Assembly: GCF_010015445.1 (NCBI RefSeq)
Contig: NC_053112.1
Coordinates: 1,349,312-1,413,311, forward strand
Source: Perca fluviatilis
Taxonomy: Eukaryota > Chordata > Actinopteri > Perciformes > Percidae
DNA length: 64,000 nucleotides
Direction of reading: 5' to 3'
Positions 1-12,200 of this stretch are shown here, in pieces (the stretch's first letter is position 1; each line of letters starts with the position of its first letter). The translations under genes were made by a program, and so were the position numbers. Below the pieces are notes generated by a model that searched no databases, was not told the DNA's origin, and was given only the letters and a program-made list of their open reading frames with translations.

Positions 1-314
1 TGCACCAACACTGAGACCAGGTAGGATACGCTGGTGTCGCAGTGCGTACTGGCTTTAATGTTGCAGCTACTTGTTGGTAGATGTATGTTTGCGTTCCGCC
101 CCCAAGAGCACCTCAACGCCCCTTTCCAAAATATTGCTTAACGCCCCCATCATCTTCTGAACGTCAAGTACCGCCGTTGAGGCTACTCGCTACTGTGTGT
201 TTATTTAAATATAAGTACACCTACATGTAGGCCTAAGAGATTGCAATATAAACCTGTATATTACTATTAGGACTATAGAATACATGTGTCAAGGATGTAG
301 GCTATAAATTAAAT

Positions 315-522
315 AAACTTCAGCTGGAGTCCGATTTACCACGGCAACACTGTTGACCGCATCAGTGATCTCTTTCCATTCCGCATTCTTTATACAGTCT
401 TTAATAACAGTTTTCAGGCTGCCAAATAGTACACACGTTAGTACAAATGAACCTGAGTTATCAGGGTTTCAATTTCCACCTCTGAAAAGTGCCGGCTTCT
501 CAGCCGGATTACGTCTTGCCAT
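315..522 (-). pseudogene. Harbinger-type MYB/SANT-like domain fragment (remnant)
   Basis: Read on the minus strand, a start-like codon at 522 is followed by a broken frame. A neighbouring frame then reads through residues resembling NAEWKEITDAVN and NRTPAEV. The spacing of the Trp, the ITDAVN run and the RTPAEV run recalls the MYB/SANT-like DNA-binding domain of PIF/Harbinger accessory proteins (inference from motif memory). A stop interrupts the first frame and the similarity ends at about 321, so this is at best a fragment. The rest of 1-780 shows nothing I can name. Confidence 0.35.
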
Positions 523-1966
523 GTCGGAATTGTAGGGCGAGGCCTCAAAACCCGAGAATATATTGGGGCGTGATATTTAAACACAACTCCTCCAGACAAT
601 CTCTCGGGGTATCCATGGATGTATTAAGAGGGGGTATCTAGTGTCCGATTTCCAAACGCCGTGGGCGCACCGCTTCACCATCTTGCTTGGAGTCAATGTT
701 TGTCGGACCTGCTCACATAGTAACGGTTGCTATGATGTGTGATTGGACAATGGACGTTTTGGGGGAGGGGCCGGCGAGAGGTCAATTAAGTCAAAATGTT
801 GAAAAAGAATTTGAATGAAAGTCTAAATCCGATTTTGAGAACAGGGTCTAAATATTTTAGGAATAACGTAGAAATATGGAGAATAAAGTCTAAATGTCGA
901 GGATGATGATGAACATTTTGACTTTATTTTCTAAATGCTAAAACCAATCTGAAGATCTTCCTCCTCTGATGTTGTTCCCTTATGTCTGGTACTATGGGGA
1001 AACTTGTCTTAACATTTGATAGCTAGACTGGATATTTATTGCAGATTCCGATCCAGGATCAACATTCTAGAATACTGGAATAGAATTCTTACTCCAGTTT
1101 CAGATATCTACAATCCAGTTGTTACGAGTCATCATTTTAATTTAGATATCATAAATGCTAGCCTGACATGGTCATACTCAGATTCAAGTCAGAATGTGAG
1201 TCTGAAACCGCTCCATTGGGCTGTGATTATGGGGCGTATTCCAACCGAACCAGGAAAAAAAATGCCTCTGCATTCATTGGATAGACCTACAACCAATCAG
1301 AGCAACGGAACTCAACTCAACTGTCAACAGAACTCAACACTGTGTATCGTCTCCATAGCAACCACTCTTTGCACAATGCATTCGTTATAACTTCCGATTT
1401 TTAGACTTTTTTGAAGCTGGATATATCATTTGTTGCGTGTAAATATGAATGTGGATAACGTTAGTGGTAGTGACATGCTTGCTACAGTTCCATTTCTAGA
1501 GATGAATTGGCGAAAATAACGTTTTATTTCTCTGATTCACGGCTTTGTTCTAGCGCCGCTGGGTGCTCTCTTTCTCCAGTCTCTCGCTATCTCTCTCCAC
1601 CATATTGAGAATGTGGAGATGACGTCACTACACAGTTCCCCGCCCCCTTCCGCCATTTTGGGAGGCTACCCGCCAGAACCGTTCATTGTTTGTGTTGGTA
1701 GTAGAGGAGGTTGTTGCAGTTCCTCACTATTTTTAAATGCCTGGAAAACACTGCTTTGTAAAAAGAAATGCTCCAGTGTCTCACACGATTGTCGTGGAAA
1801 CCGTAGGAACCATGCACACTTAAAAATGATGGGTTAAAAATAACCCAACTTGGGTTGTTTTATAACCCAACCGCTGGATCACTATTGCACCGGACCAACA
1901 GTAGTTAATTTGACCCAGCAAGATGGGTTGGTCATTTTTAACCCAACAAATGAGTTAAATATTCTA

Positions 1967-2167
1967 CCCAAATGCTGGGTCAAATTAATTACAATTCTGG
2001 GTTGATTCAACTATATATTTGTTATATAGTGTACCCAAATGCTGGGTCAAATTAATTACAATTCTGGGTTGATTCAACTACATATTTGTTATATAGTGTA
2101 CCCAAATGCTGGGTCAAATTAATTACAATTCTGGGTTGATTCAACTACATATTTGTTATATAGTGTA
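1967..2167. repeat. 67-bp tandem repeat, three copies
   Basis: The unit starting CCCAAATGCTGGGTCAAATT recurs at 1967, 2034 and 2101, an exact 67-bp period with very few differences. It lies just inside the left terminus of the TGGGTT-rich element, and the copies carry that element's TGGGTT motif, so it is probably a subterminal amplification. Confidence 0.9.
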
Positions 2168-2771
2168 CCGAATGCTTGGCAAAATTAACCCATATCCCAG
2201 ATTAATTCTAACACATTACAGTACAATTTAAGAAAATAAATTGCAATAAAACTGTTAAACTACAAACCTAGAACAGAATACATGCTAGATTTATGCATAT
2301 ATGCAATAAACACTTAAACAATACAAAAACAAAACATAATGGAATCTTTGAAAAAAATGTATTATATCAACAATATAGTGGAACTGGTGCAGTTCATATC
2401 ACTCAGGTAGGAAAACATTCAGAGCAAAACAACAATTACGAATGAACTGGCTGAACATTCAACAGGCCAACAGTCAACAGGTCTATAGTGAACAAATTCA
2501 AATTCCTATTAAAAAGCTGCTATTAAGAGCCATTAGCTCTACTTGCAAGCAAGTATTCTACTTTGAATAAACTTTACCATTTTAGACTCCCCTCCTGGCA
2601 TTTCATATGACCAAGTTTCAAACAACTTTGATGCAGCATCCCCATGCAGGACAAGCCTGTGCAATCTATAAAATGGAAAACACATTTTTAAAACCAATTC
2701 AATGTGGCACACTAATAAAACATTATAAACAATGCATCCTCATATGTAAGATCATATTTCCCTATACCTAC

Positions 2772-3180
2772 CATGCCTTTGGTCATTAGGTGAGGGAACT
2801 CTTCGAAGATCTGATCGATTGTCCAATTGTTGTCCCTAATCCACTTGGCCCTGTAGACTGCCGTGTTCCGCATGTAGGTCTCTATCTGGCTGAGGGGCTG
2901 AGAATTGTTTCTCAACCATTCTTTAAGCTGTGACTCATGTTCGTCTGATATGGTACATTCTGTAAAAAAGAACAAGAAAGTTGTCATTCACTGAAATATG
3001 GATGTTTTGCTTCATCAAATAATTTTTCAGTTTAATAATTACCTGGTATGAGAGCCCTTGCAAGAGCGCCATCATCTGGCGTTTGTGGTGGTGTCTGTGC
3101 CGTGCTCTGCGACCTGCTGGTTGATCTCAGCCGCTTCCTGACGTTTCGCAGCCTTTCCTCCAGGAATCCAGTGGCTGGCT
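2772..3180 (-). pseudogene. Two-exon captured gene fragment (SAMD3-like C-terminal region)
   Basis: On the minus strand an open exon (about 3180-3043) encodes a basic Arg/Ser/Thr-rich stretch and ends at a GTAATT donor. A second exon runs from an acceptor after TTTTTTACAG (2959) to a GTAGGT donor (2772). The joined frame is open across the junction (LIP-ECTISDEHESQL). The second exon carries an RAKWIRDNN block and an IDQIFEEFPHL block. These recall the repeated domain found in fish proteins annotated as SAM domain-containing protein 3-like; that name is from memory and uncertain. The upstream boundary and start codon are not resolved, and no downstream exon was recognised. The fragment lies wholly inside the TGGGTT-rich transposon, suggesting either capture or a degraded element gene. 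Confidence 0.5.
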
Positions 3181-4734
3181 CTATTCATCTATTGGAGTCA
3201 CTTTGACACATTACATGGAAGCTACTGAAAAAAAGAGGAAATTATATTTCATAAGAATTCATGTCTGAAAAGGGCTTTAGTAGCAATGCAGACTTGATAT
3301 GCTGTGGATGGGAAAACAAATATTTCTTACCTTTAAATCTTTCGACAAGGTCTGGCACTCTGTCAAAGTGTTAATGACAAAGCTATCCATTGATCTGAAA
3401 CAAACACAAAAAGAGCTTAAGCAAAGATACAATTGCTATTGTATTAACTATTCGGATATCACCATGTAAAAGCAATGCAGACTAACAGAAGAATGTAATC
3501 CAATGTGAAGATAACAGCCATTTTATTTAGCATCACAATCCTCCCTCTCTACCTATACAATTCATATGAGAAATTGCATGCATGTAAATTGTTTTTATAT
3601 GAATGCAATTCATATTTGAATATTTGTGGCTGCTCACAGCATAGCCTTCAGGGCACGACTGTCAGTACAACAGTCTACAGCAGTGGTTCCCAAACTTTTT
3701 ATTATATATTTCTTAACCGTTAACTCAAGTGGCCCTTGGCCCCGCCATTTTAAATAAGCATTTGTTCGTATCTATTGTGGGTCACCACATTACTTAAATA
3801 AATGCACATACATGCATTTAGTCAGACATATCAGGTTATCTCACTGTTTTTACATACTTTAATCAGTCAAACACTGTGTTATGCTTTCACATTTCACATT
3901 AAAAGCTTCAGGAAAAACTAGTGCATTCATTTATAGCCAGTTAAAATAATATAGCTAGCAAAGCAACTAACGGACAGCCTGTTGGCTAGTAAACTATCTA
4001 GCTAGCTAGCTAGATAGTTAACTGGCGAATCACCTGGCTAGCTTGAAACTAGCTGGCAAATTAGCCTGGTGAACTCAATAAACATGACCATATGCCCATG
4101 GGCATTATGAACTTGTTTCATTAATTCATTAATATAATTCAGACCAAACGGATAAGCTGTAGGCTATCCATGCTTCCATGATAACGGCTAAATGGCTAGC
4201 TACGTTGTTAGCCAAACTAACCAACTAGCCTCACAATATAAAAGATAGTACTTTAATAGGTAACGCAACACAGACAATGTGAATTAGACATGTAGCTAGT
4301 GTACACAAACCTTTTATTTATTTGCCTCGTTGGATGACCAGACAGAGAACCAGGTTCTCTGCTGTGACAAGCGCTCGGTGTGCGGACTCTGGTGATGATC
4401 TGATGACGTTCGAAGCACAAACAACCCAAGTGCTGGGTCAACTGATGTATGTTGGGTTGATGGATTTTGACTCAACGCATGAGTTGCACAAAATAACCCA
4501 ACTTCCATATAAATAACCCATAATGGGTAAAACATTTCATAACCCAGCGGTTGGGTAGATGAAATAACCCAGCATTTTTTAGGGTGTGTGTTAAAGTTTT
4601 TTCGTTTCCCTACATAGAAAAAGCATGAAGGAGAGCATGTCTCCGATGTGACAAGGAGACGTCGGATTTCTTGGGTGGCTGCAATTAGAAGAAAGGACTT
4701 TTCTCTGGTCCAGCATAGAGACACCACACTGACT

Positions 4735-5275
4735 GGAAAGGATCCCTACAGAGACAGACCTTTTAGTGAAAGAGTAATATCCTTTTAGTTTAACATCAAA
4801 CAGCCCCAAAATCACCATCACCAAGCTCCACCAGACTCCATGTAAATAATCAGGACTTTTAGCGTGTATAGAGCCAGCATATTTCCACCAGACTCCATGT
4901 AAATAATCAGGACTTTTAGCGTGTATAGAGCCAGCATATTTCCACCAGACTCCATGTAAATAATCAGGACTTTTAGCGTGTATAGAGCCAGCATATCTCC
5001 ACATGTAAATGGGTGAATTAAGGGTTTATTTCAACCAAACCAGAGTGGTGATTGTTGGAACAGTGGAAAGATGAACCAACCGGCTTTTGAAGCTTTTGGT
5101 TTTATTTAGTTTCTGTCCCCTTTGAATGAAGTGTGTTTTACGATGGTAAAAGTCCTGATTATTTACATGGAGTCTGGTGGCGTTTGGTGATGGTGATTTC
5201 GGGGCTGTTTCATGTTAAACTAAAAGGATCTTACTCTTTAACTAAAATGTCTATCTCTGTAGGGATCCTTTCCAT
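4735..5275. repeat. Inverted repeat (foldback), about 125-bp arms
   Basis: The sequence at about 4735-4860 reappears inverted at about 5140-5275, including GGATCCTTTCC, the AAACTAAAAGGAT block, and the shared CATGTAAATAATCAGGAC. The left arm carries a tandem amplification at its inner edge. The arms are diverged, which indicates age. Confidence 0.75.
4828..4998. repeat. 57-bp tandem repeat, three copies
   Basis: The unit beginning CCACCAGACTCCATGTAAAT recurs at 4828, 4885 and 4942 (period 57). Because 57 is divisible by three, the minus strand stays open as a 19-residue repeat. There is no start context, homology or splice support for translation, so it is treated as noncoding. Confidence 0.9.
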
Positions 5276-6744
5276 AATGTTGTCAGACACTTAGAATAAT
5301 AATCAAAAACTGAACTTTTAGTGGATGCTAACTGATTAATATACTGGACCAGTTTCAGAGGTTGTTGTTCCTATCAGTTTGTCTCTGTAAGGGCCCTTTT
5401 CTTTCGCTCGTAATTTCTCTGTTTAAACCATGGATGTATTAAGAGAACAAGACGCCTTAATGATAATTCCTTGAGCCTTCTTTCCAGCTCCGTGTCTGTG
5501 TCGCTCTGACACTGTTGCCCCTGGCAACCGATAGTGTAGGATCCCAAAATGGTGGACGGGCTCAGACACCTTCCAAATCGTGACGTATGTCCTCATTCTC
5601 AATAACACTACCGTGCTTTGTTCTAACGCCGCTGGGCGCTCCCTCTCTCCAGTCTCTCTCTATCTCGCTCCACCATATAACGCTACCATGCTTTCGGGGA
5701 GTTGTTGAGGCTCCTCCGCTGAGGATTTTAAAATGAATGCGTGGTCTTCTGTAACAGACACGATGGTGGAATCTACACATCTCAATTCTCCAGCGGCAGC
5801 CACCTGTTGTAAAAAAATTCAACACAAGCCTTCTTTGGTGACGTAGTTGATTCTGTTACTGTTGATCATCTGTCCGACAATCTGATTGGTGCGAACAGAT
5901 CCTGTTCAGGCAATAATTAATAATAATAATTAATAATAAGTCCAGACTGAACTTCCCGACCTTGAATGTTGTGGGCGGGTCTAAGTTCGGCTGACATCCA
6001 GGCTACATAAATGCCATTTTGCGTATCTAAAGTACATTTTAACTACAAATGTAATTATGGATAACCACTGTTGGCATTATGACTGGTAAATATGCAATTG
6101 CATGGATATCTGTTTTTTTTGGATTTCTGAAATTAAAATGATGACTAGTAACAACTGGATTATATATATATCTGAAATTGGAGTTCTTCCTAGTAAGAAA
6201 TCTATTGCAGATATCTAAAGTTTATTCTGGAATGTAGGTACTGTTTCCTGATTGCGTCCTACACACTGCTTCCTCTATTTCCTCTGGCTGTTTCACAATA
6301 AAAGCTTTCCCCCAGATAACCAGTGGGAGTTTTTTAATGTGAAGCAGCTGGAGAAAATGTACAGTAAGCAGAGCTTTGTTAGCAGTGCTGTTCTTTAATA
6401 AAGACTGGTCTACACAACATGATGTGGACATATTCTAATAAAATATATTGCAGATATCTAGAAAGTTATTTCTAACTAGGAATAATTAAATACAGATATC
6501 TGCAATGAATATCAAGTCTTGCTACTAAAGGGGGCTTTCACACCTATTTTGTTTGGTCCGTTTCGTACTTTTCAGTTTGATCCGAACCAAAATCACAGAT
6601 GTAAAACAACCCCCGGACCACGGACCAGGACAAACAGCTGAAATTTGGTACGACCAAAAGAGGTATATCAGTTGAAAAAATTCTGACACAGAGAGAGGAT
6701 ATGAGAGGATGGGGAAGCCCGTCTACAAACCAATCAGTTACAAG

Positions 6745-7184
6745 GTCCTGCTACACCCTGCCATGCTCTGCGATTCCCTGCAGTATCCGGCTGTGTCGTG
6801 CCGCGTACACTGCATCCACCCATGCTCTGCTGTGCCACGCTACATGCCCTGCTATGACATGAACTACAGTACTACGACTACCATTGTAGTCACTGTTCCA
6901 TTATCTTTATTATGACTGCCACTGTTCATCACACCCAAACCGGCACCGTCAGACACCGCCTACCAAGAGTCTGGGTCTGCCAAGGTTTCTTCCTGAAAGG
7001 GAGTTTTTCCTCGCCACTGTCGCAACAGCCACCGCTAAGGCTTGCTCTTGGGGGAATTACTGGAATTGCTGGGGCTTTGTAAATTATACAGGGTGGTCTA
7101 GACCTACTCTATCTGTAAAGTGTTTAAGATAACTCTTGTTATGTTTTGATACTATAAATAAAATTGAATTGAATTGAATTGAAG
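6745..7184 (+). mobile_element. 5'-truncated non-LTR retroposon with AATTG-type tail
   Basis: The paralogous sequence at 37340-37375 reads CAGTTACAAGAATCGGGAG without interruption. Here 440 bp separate CAGTTACAAG from AATCGGG, and a terminal AAG is duplicated. The insert ends in TAAATAAAATTGAATTGAATT, a simple tandem pentamer tail typical of a teleost LINE or SINE family. The family name is not assigned. A second, inverted piece of the same 3' end lies at about 60405-60510. Confidence 0.85.
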
Positions 7185-7806
7185 AATCGGGAGACGTAGC
7201 TCACGTATGGGATAGTTTTGTCATGTATAGTTCTGTAGTGCGCTTGCATAACTGCAATGTGAAACCAAAACTTACCGGAAGAAAATGTATGCAGTGTAAC
7301 AAAAACATGAACTTTGGTCCAGACCTTGGTTTGGACTTTAAGGTGTGAATGCCCCCTAAATGTTAAAACGGCCTTAAACCTTTTAAGAATGTAAATTTAG
7401 TTTTGACTAGTACAATCAAAGTTGTAGATATCTTGAAAAACAATTGCTACAAGTAAGAATGTTATGTGCATATCTTTAATTACCATTATAACTAGTTAGA
7501 ATATAATTTTGACCAGGAGAAATGCTATTATAAATATCTGAAATGTAATTACAGATAGGAGTGTGGTTCGATTAAATGTTAAAACGGCCTGCCATAGCAC
7601 CTAAGACATTTTTCCTGTTTTCATCTATAGCTGTTCTGCAGAGCTTCTTCTTGTGGGTAACATCTGACAAAAACAATACATTTAGTTTTCTATGTTGTAA
7701 GTTGACCTTATTGTTTAAAGCCACATTTCAATACTGACAACAAATGTTGTATAATCTCTCTGAAAGTGTCAAACAACAATAATTGATAAGTGCAGGGTAT
7801 TAATTT

Positions 7807-8490
7807 ACAACCCGGTCTCACGGCAGTTCGTGTCAATATCCACGTTATTCTTAATCTATTGATACGTGTTCACGGAGACGTTTTTCTCGTTTTTTACGTG
7901 TAAATGTCACGTTATTTTTTACGTGTAAATGTCACGGTGACAATGCGAGGTGGCCTGCTGGGGACCCGCCGGGAGGCGGCCGAAAAGGACGCTCCATGAG
8001 CCGGGAGGCGCCCGCGAGACGGCCCGAGGCGGCCCGCTGGGGACGCCCCACAATAACGGGATGGCGGAGGTTGGGTTTAGGAAAACATTTACGGGGAAAG
8101 GGCGCCTTAAACGCCGGGGAAAGGGCGCCTTAAACGCCGGGGGGAGACGCGCCACAGTAACACGCGGGACAAAACGCCATACGCAGGGACGCCATCCCCG
8201 GGAAACAAAGCGCCGCAAACGGGACGCGATCCCCGCTCTCCCGGGTGAAAGTCCTGTGTTGTTTGACCCATCCACCACCCCGACCAACCTCCCTACGCGG
8301 ATTTTCGGCTTTTTATATTACTCCCTACAATTTCGTGCTGTGGCCACGAAATATGCTTCCCATTGAAATACATTACTTCACATTTTCGTGTTGTCCACCA
8401 CGTAAAAAACGACAAAAACGTCTCCGTGAACACGTATCAATAGATTCAAATAACGTCACATTTACACGAACTTCCATGAGACCGGGCTGT
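7807..8490. mobile_element. Long-TIR MITE (CCCGGTCTCA family)
   Basis: Terminal inverted repeats of roughly 75-100 bp begin ACAACCCGGTCTCACGG on the left and ACAGCCCGGTCTCATGG on the right (read inverted). They share AGTTCGTGT, ATCTATTGATACGTG and TTCACGGAGACG. AATTT flanks both sides (7802-7806 and 8491-8495). Paralogues at 21851 and 37961 have the unoccupied site. The interior is GC-rich and carries a duplicated GAAAGGGCGCCTTAAACGCC. The open frames inside are not credible genes. A diverged relative sits at 27262-27560. Confidence 0.85.
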
Positions 8491-9004
8491 AATTTAAACT
8501 CTGAACATTTCTTGAGAGGTGACAGCCTTCCTCATGTCCGAGCATGTCTCCATGACTTCCTGCTAGTGTAGACCACTAACTGGTGTTGTGACACAGAACG
8601 ACCACTAGATGGATCACAACACAAAGGAATGATGAGACAACGTTACTGTACTGCTGCCACGCTAAGCACCAACCACTCCTGATACATGAGAGTGAACACA
8701 CTGTCGGTCTAGTACAGAATAATCACTCATGATGGACGAGGACACAACCAACAACCTCACATATGTTTTCCTTCAGGAGGAGACACCATCTCCTCCATCT
8801 TCACCAGTTGATAAAGAGAAAATCTACTGGTTTCAAGAACTTTCTGGAAGTCTCATTTTCTTGATTCTCGTCTTGTTTTAACACAGAAGTTTATTTCTGA
8901 AAAATCACTGAAAGAAAGAAATCTGGTGAACTGGTAGAAGTAGAATTAACTCACATGTTGTGTTCCTCTTTGGAGAAATAAACTCAGTTGCCAGTTTATT
9001 AGGT

Positions 9005-9103
9005 AGGTCTGTTGTGTAGGACTAGATGTTAATATCCCTAAATTATTCATACTTGAGGCACCGATGAGACTCCGTGGGATGCTCAGTTGAGTGATGGCAC
9101 CCT
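9005..9103. repeat. 99-bp direct repeat flanking the LINE (3' side)
   Basis: This is identical to 12856-12954 except for one substitution (CTCAGTTGAG versus CTCAATTGAG). It begins AGGTCTGTTGTGTAGG and ends GATGGCACCCT. It is either an unusually long target duplication or a copy of the element's own 3' end left at the 5' junction. Confidence 0.95.
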
Positions 9104-9221
9104 TTGGGTTGTCAAGTGGGCGCCCTCCTTCTTTGGTGTTTCGCTGATAGGCCCACGACACCTCCAGAGGGTTCAGCAGTGAGTCCCAGCGTCCCAGGTT
9201 CACTCCCTAGATGCCATCAAC

Positions 9222-12200
9222 TCACTTGAAAGCCCAGGCGGAGTCCTTTCTTTTCATCCACAGCCACTGGCTCCCCTTTTCAGCAGCCTTGGAGAGGTCT
9301 TTGATTGCCTGTCGATGGGCCTTCCCTCGCACTCCCATCTCCCTGAGTAGCCTAGATGTTGAGGTGGCTACGAACCCTCTGCAACCTACTTCCACTGGGT
9401 GTACCTTCGCATTCCAGCCCTGTTGTTGTGCATCGGCTGCAAGTTCTGCGTACCTCAGCCTTTTCCGTTCATAGGCCTCCTCCATTGCACCCTCCCAGGG
9501 CACGGTGAGCTCGATGATGTAGACAAGCTTCAACGAGGCTGACCACAGAACAAGGTCTGGTCGCAGGTTGGTAGCTGCAATCTCAGCTGGGAAGCAGAGT
9601 TTCTTATCCAGGTCTGCCAGCAGCTTCCAGTCGCGTGCTCTGCTCAGCCTCCCAGTGTCTGGTCTTACGGTAGTGAGGCTGCCTTTACTCTCACCCTCCC
9701 GGACAAATGCTGTTGGCTGCCACTGAGATGACGGGGGAGGAAGGGCATTCACACCTGTCCGTCGGCTTTCCAGCACTGCTGCAAGACACTTTAACACCTG
9801 GTTGTGCCGCCAGGTGTAACGGCCTTGGGTGAGACTGGTCTTACATCCCACTAAGATGTGCTTCAGTGTTGCTAGACTTGGACACAGAGGGCATGTGGGG
9901 TCTTCGGCATACCACTGGCTTAGGTTTGCAGGAGAAGGCAGGACATCGTAGACAGCCCTGATGGTAAAGCTTGCCCTGAATGCCTCCATCTCCCACAATT
10001 CACTCCAGGAGATCTTCCTCTTTTCCACTCCTTTCCATGCCATCCACTGCCCTTGCTTTACCTGTGCCACAGCTTGAGCACACCTTCTTGCTTCCTCCTC
10101 CCGACGTACCTCCTGGACCACAAGCTTGCGTCTTTGAAATGGAGAAGCCTTATGCCACACTGGTGTACTGGCACCCAGGCCAAAACCACTCCTCCCCTCC
10201 TGCACTCGCCCCACGATGTCCCTGTGTCTGAGTGCTGCTTTTGCCTGCTCAGTTGCAGCCAATGGAGTCCATTTCCTCCCAGTAGCCAGGATGGGAGCAG
10301 CTTGGGCTACAAATGGATCACTCGAATCCAGTAGCATCATCTCCAGTCTGACTTTGGCGCACTTGTACTCCTCTGCCAGGCTGGAAATGGGGAGATGTAA
10401 CATCCCTTTGCCATAGAGCCCAATGCTGCTGAGGCACCTGGGAAGGCCAAGCCACTTCCTTACATATGAACTAACCAGTCTCTCCAGCTTTTCCACCTTT
10501 GAGAGCGGGACTTCATAGAGGGTTAGCGGCCACAGGAGACGTGGGAGTAGTCCATACTGCATGCACCAGAGCTTCAGCTTGCCAGGAAGCAGGGTTCTGT
10601 CGATGTTCTCCAGGCCGCTGGTTACTTCCCTCCTGAGCTGCTCTACTTGCTCTTTGTCTTTAAGGGAGGCATCATACCACCGACCTAGGCTCTTCACAGG
10701 CTTCTCGGAGACCGTTGGAATGGGTTCCTCGCCAATATGGAAGCGGTGCTCTGACAGTTTCCCCTTGACAATGGAGATGCTTCTGGACTTGCTCGGCTTG
10801 ATCTTCATGCGGGCCCGTTCAATGTTTTCCTGTAGCTTTCTTAGTAGCCGTACAGTGCAAACCTTGGTCGTGGTTAAAGTTGTGAGGTCGTCCATGTAGG
10901 CTCTGAGCGGTGGCAGCCTCAGCCCAGGTCTTATTCGCTGTCCGCCAACCGTCCATCGCGAGGCCCGGATAATGACCTCCATGGCCATGGTAAAGGCCAA
11001 CGGAGAGATGGTACAGCCGGCCATGATTCCCACCTCCAGGTGTTGCCATGCTGTCGTGTACTCTGCTGTTGTCACGCAGAGTTGGACATCCTCAAAATAG
11101 GCTTTAACAAGGGTTGTGAGAGCTGCTGGAACTCTGAAGTAGTCAAAGGCTGTCCACAGGAGGGTGTGAGGCACTGAACCAAAAGCGTTCGCGAGATCCA
11201 GGAATACCACGTGAAGATCTGTTCCCTCCTTTTTGGCGACCTGGATCTGATGCCAGATGACACTAGCGTGTTCTACACAACCAGAAAAGCCTGAGATGCC
11301 TGCTTTCTGAATTGACGTGTCAATCAGGTTGTTTCTTTGCAGGTATTCTGCCAATCTGTGAGCGACCACACTGAAGAAGATTTTTCCCTCGACGTTTAGA
11401 AGGCTGATCTGGCGGAACTGCCCAATCACTGATGAGCCCTTTTCCTTGGGGATAAGAATCCCTCCGGCTCTCCGCCAGGACGTTGGTATTTCCTTCTTTT
11501 GCCACACGACTCTCATCAATCTCCAGAGGAATCGCAGGACATCAGGTGCGTTTTTGTAGAGCCTGTATGGAACACCGTTAGGACCTGGAGATGATGCGCC
11601 CTTGCTCTACGCAAGATTTGTTCTAACTCACTCCATCTGGGTAGACTGATATCAGTTTGTGCTCTGGTGTGGATTGGCTGGTGGCATGTCAGGAGGGAGC
11701 GTAACTTCTTCCTGGTGTCTATCATCTGTGCAGGAATTTTTTAGATGTTCTTCCAGGTCAGCCTTAGATACCAAGAGACTTCCACTCTTCTCCTTTGCGA
11801 AGAGACTCTTCACAAATTTGAAGGGATCTTTATAAAAGCGTGATCTTGTTTGCTCCTTCCTTCTGTGCTTCCTCAGAAGGTTTTCAGCTCTCCTCAGTGT
11901 TACAAGCCTGCTCTGAATCTCTTCCTGCAGCAGGTTTATGCCACCCTTCTCTTCCTCTGAGGCCTTCCTCCATTGCTTTTTCAGCTGTCTCCTCTCCTTG
12001 ACTAGGCGATCTATTTCTATCTGCCTTCCGATTTTGTGGGGATTGACGGAGTAGCTTTTTTTTTTCGACGACCACTCCGAACTGTTCCACCCCATAGGCA
12101 TAGATAAGATCGCCCATTCTTTCCAACTTCTTCATGGTTGCGCCTCTGATCCCTTCCAGTATGTTGCAGAGATCAGTGTTGACCTCCTTCCACAGCGTTT

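Larger units (their letters stand above)
1815..4588. mobile_element. Nested TGGGTT-rich DNA transposon
   Basis: The left end starts CACACTTAAAAATG and the right end, read inverted, starts CACACCCTAAAAAATG. Both run straight into repeated TGGGTTA/TAACCCA motifs, so they are imperfect terminal inverted repeats. No clear target duplication was found (at most TG). Subterminal TGGGTT repeats, a 67-bp tandem repeat and a two-exon gene fragment lie inside, and no transposase was recognised. The superfamily is unassigned. Confidence 0.6.
1158..6005. mobile_element. 4.85-kb DNA transposon insertion with 8-9 bp TSD
   Basis: The ends are defined by CATAAATG (1150-1157) repeated exactly at 6006-6013. 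The following C is also shared, so the TSD is 8 or 9 bp. The uninterrupted paralogue near 33027 has the single-copy sequence CATGAATGT. The termini are short inverted repeats beginning TAGCCTG. An 8-bp TSD fits hAT and a 9-bp TSD fits Mutator-like elements, and I cannot decide between them. A similar terminus (TAGCCTGAC) occurs at 60610. The interior carries no transposase that I recognise. It holds the TGGGTT-rich element at 1815-4588 and an inverted repeat at 4735-5275, so it is a composite of nested elements. Confidence 0.7.
1070..6215. repeat. AT-rich foldback repeat rich in AGATATCT, copy 1 (split)
   Basis: The left arm (about 1070-1157) and right arm (about 6014-6215) are inverted copies of one another and contain repeated CAGATATC and ATTTTAATTTCAGATATC motifs. 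The same hairpin is present uninterrupted at about 32930-33250, and a third copy lies at 56790-57080. Copy 1 is split at its loop by the transposon at 1158-6005. A related AGATATCT-rich block continues at 6430-6520 and 7380-7560. It looks like a non-autonomous foldback or MITE family; no coding content was seen. Confidence 0.6.

Noticed and set aside
600..630. Shared CCATGGATGTATTAAGAG motif at about 612, 5428 and 61047
   Set aside because: Probably a common MITE piece; copies are too short to delimit an element.
1016..1390. 124-codon plus-strand frame
   Set aside because: It crosses the boundary between the foldback repeat and the 1158-6005 transposon, so it is a chance junction frame.
4591..5004. 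137-codon minus-strand frame with a 19-residue tandem repeat
   Set aside because: It is the 57-bp DNA repeat read in frame; no start context, domain or paralogue support.
7919..8366. GC-rich open frames on both strands
   Set aside because: They lie inside the MITE at 7807-8490, with biased composition and no domain.
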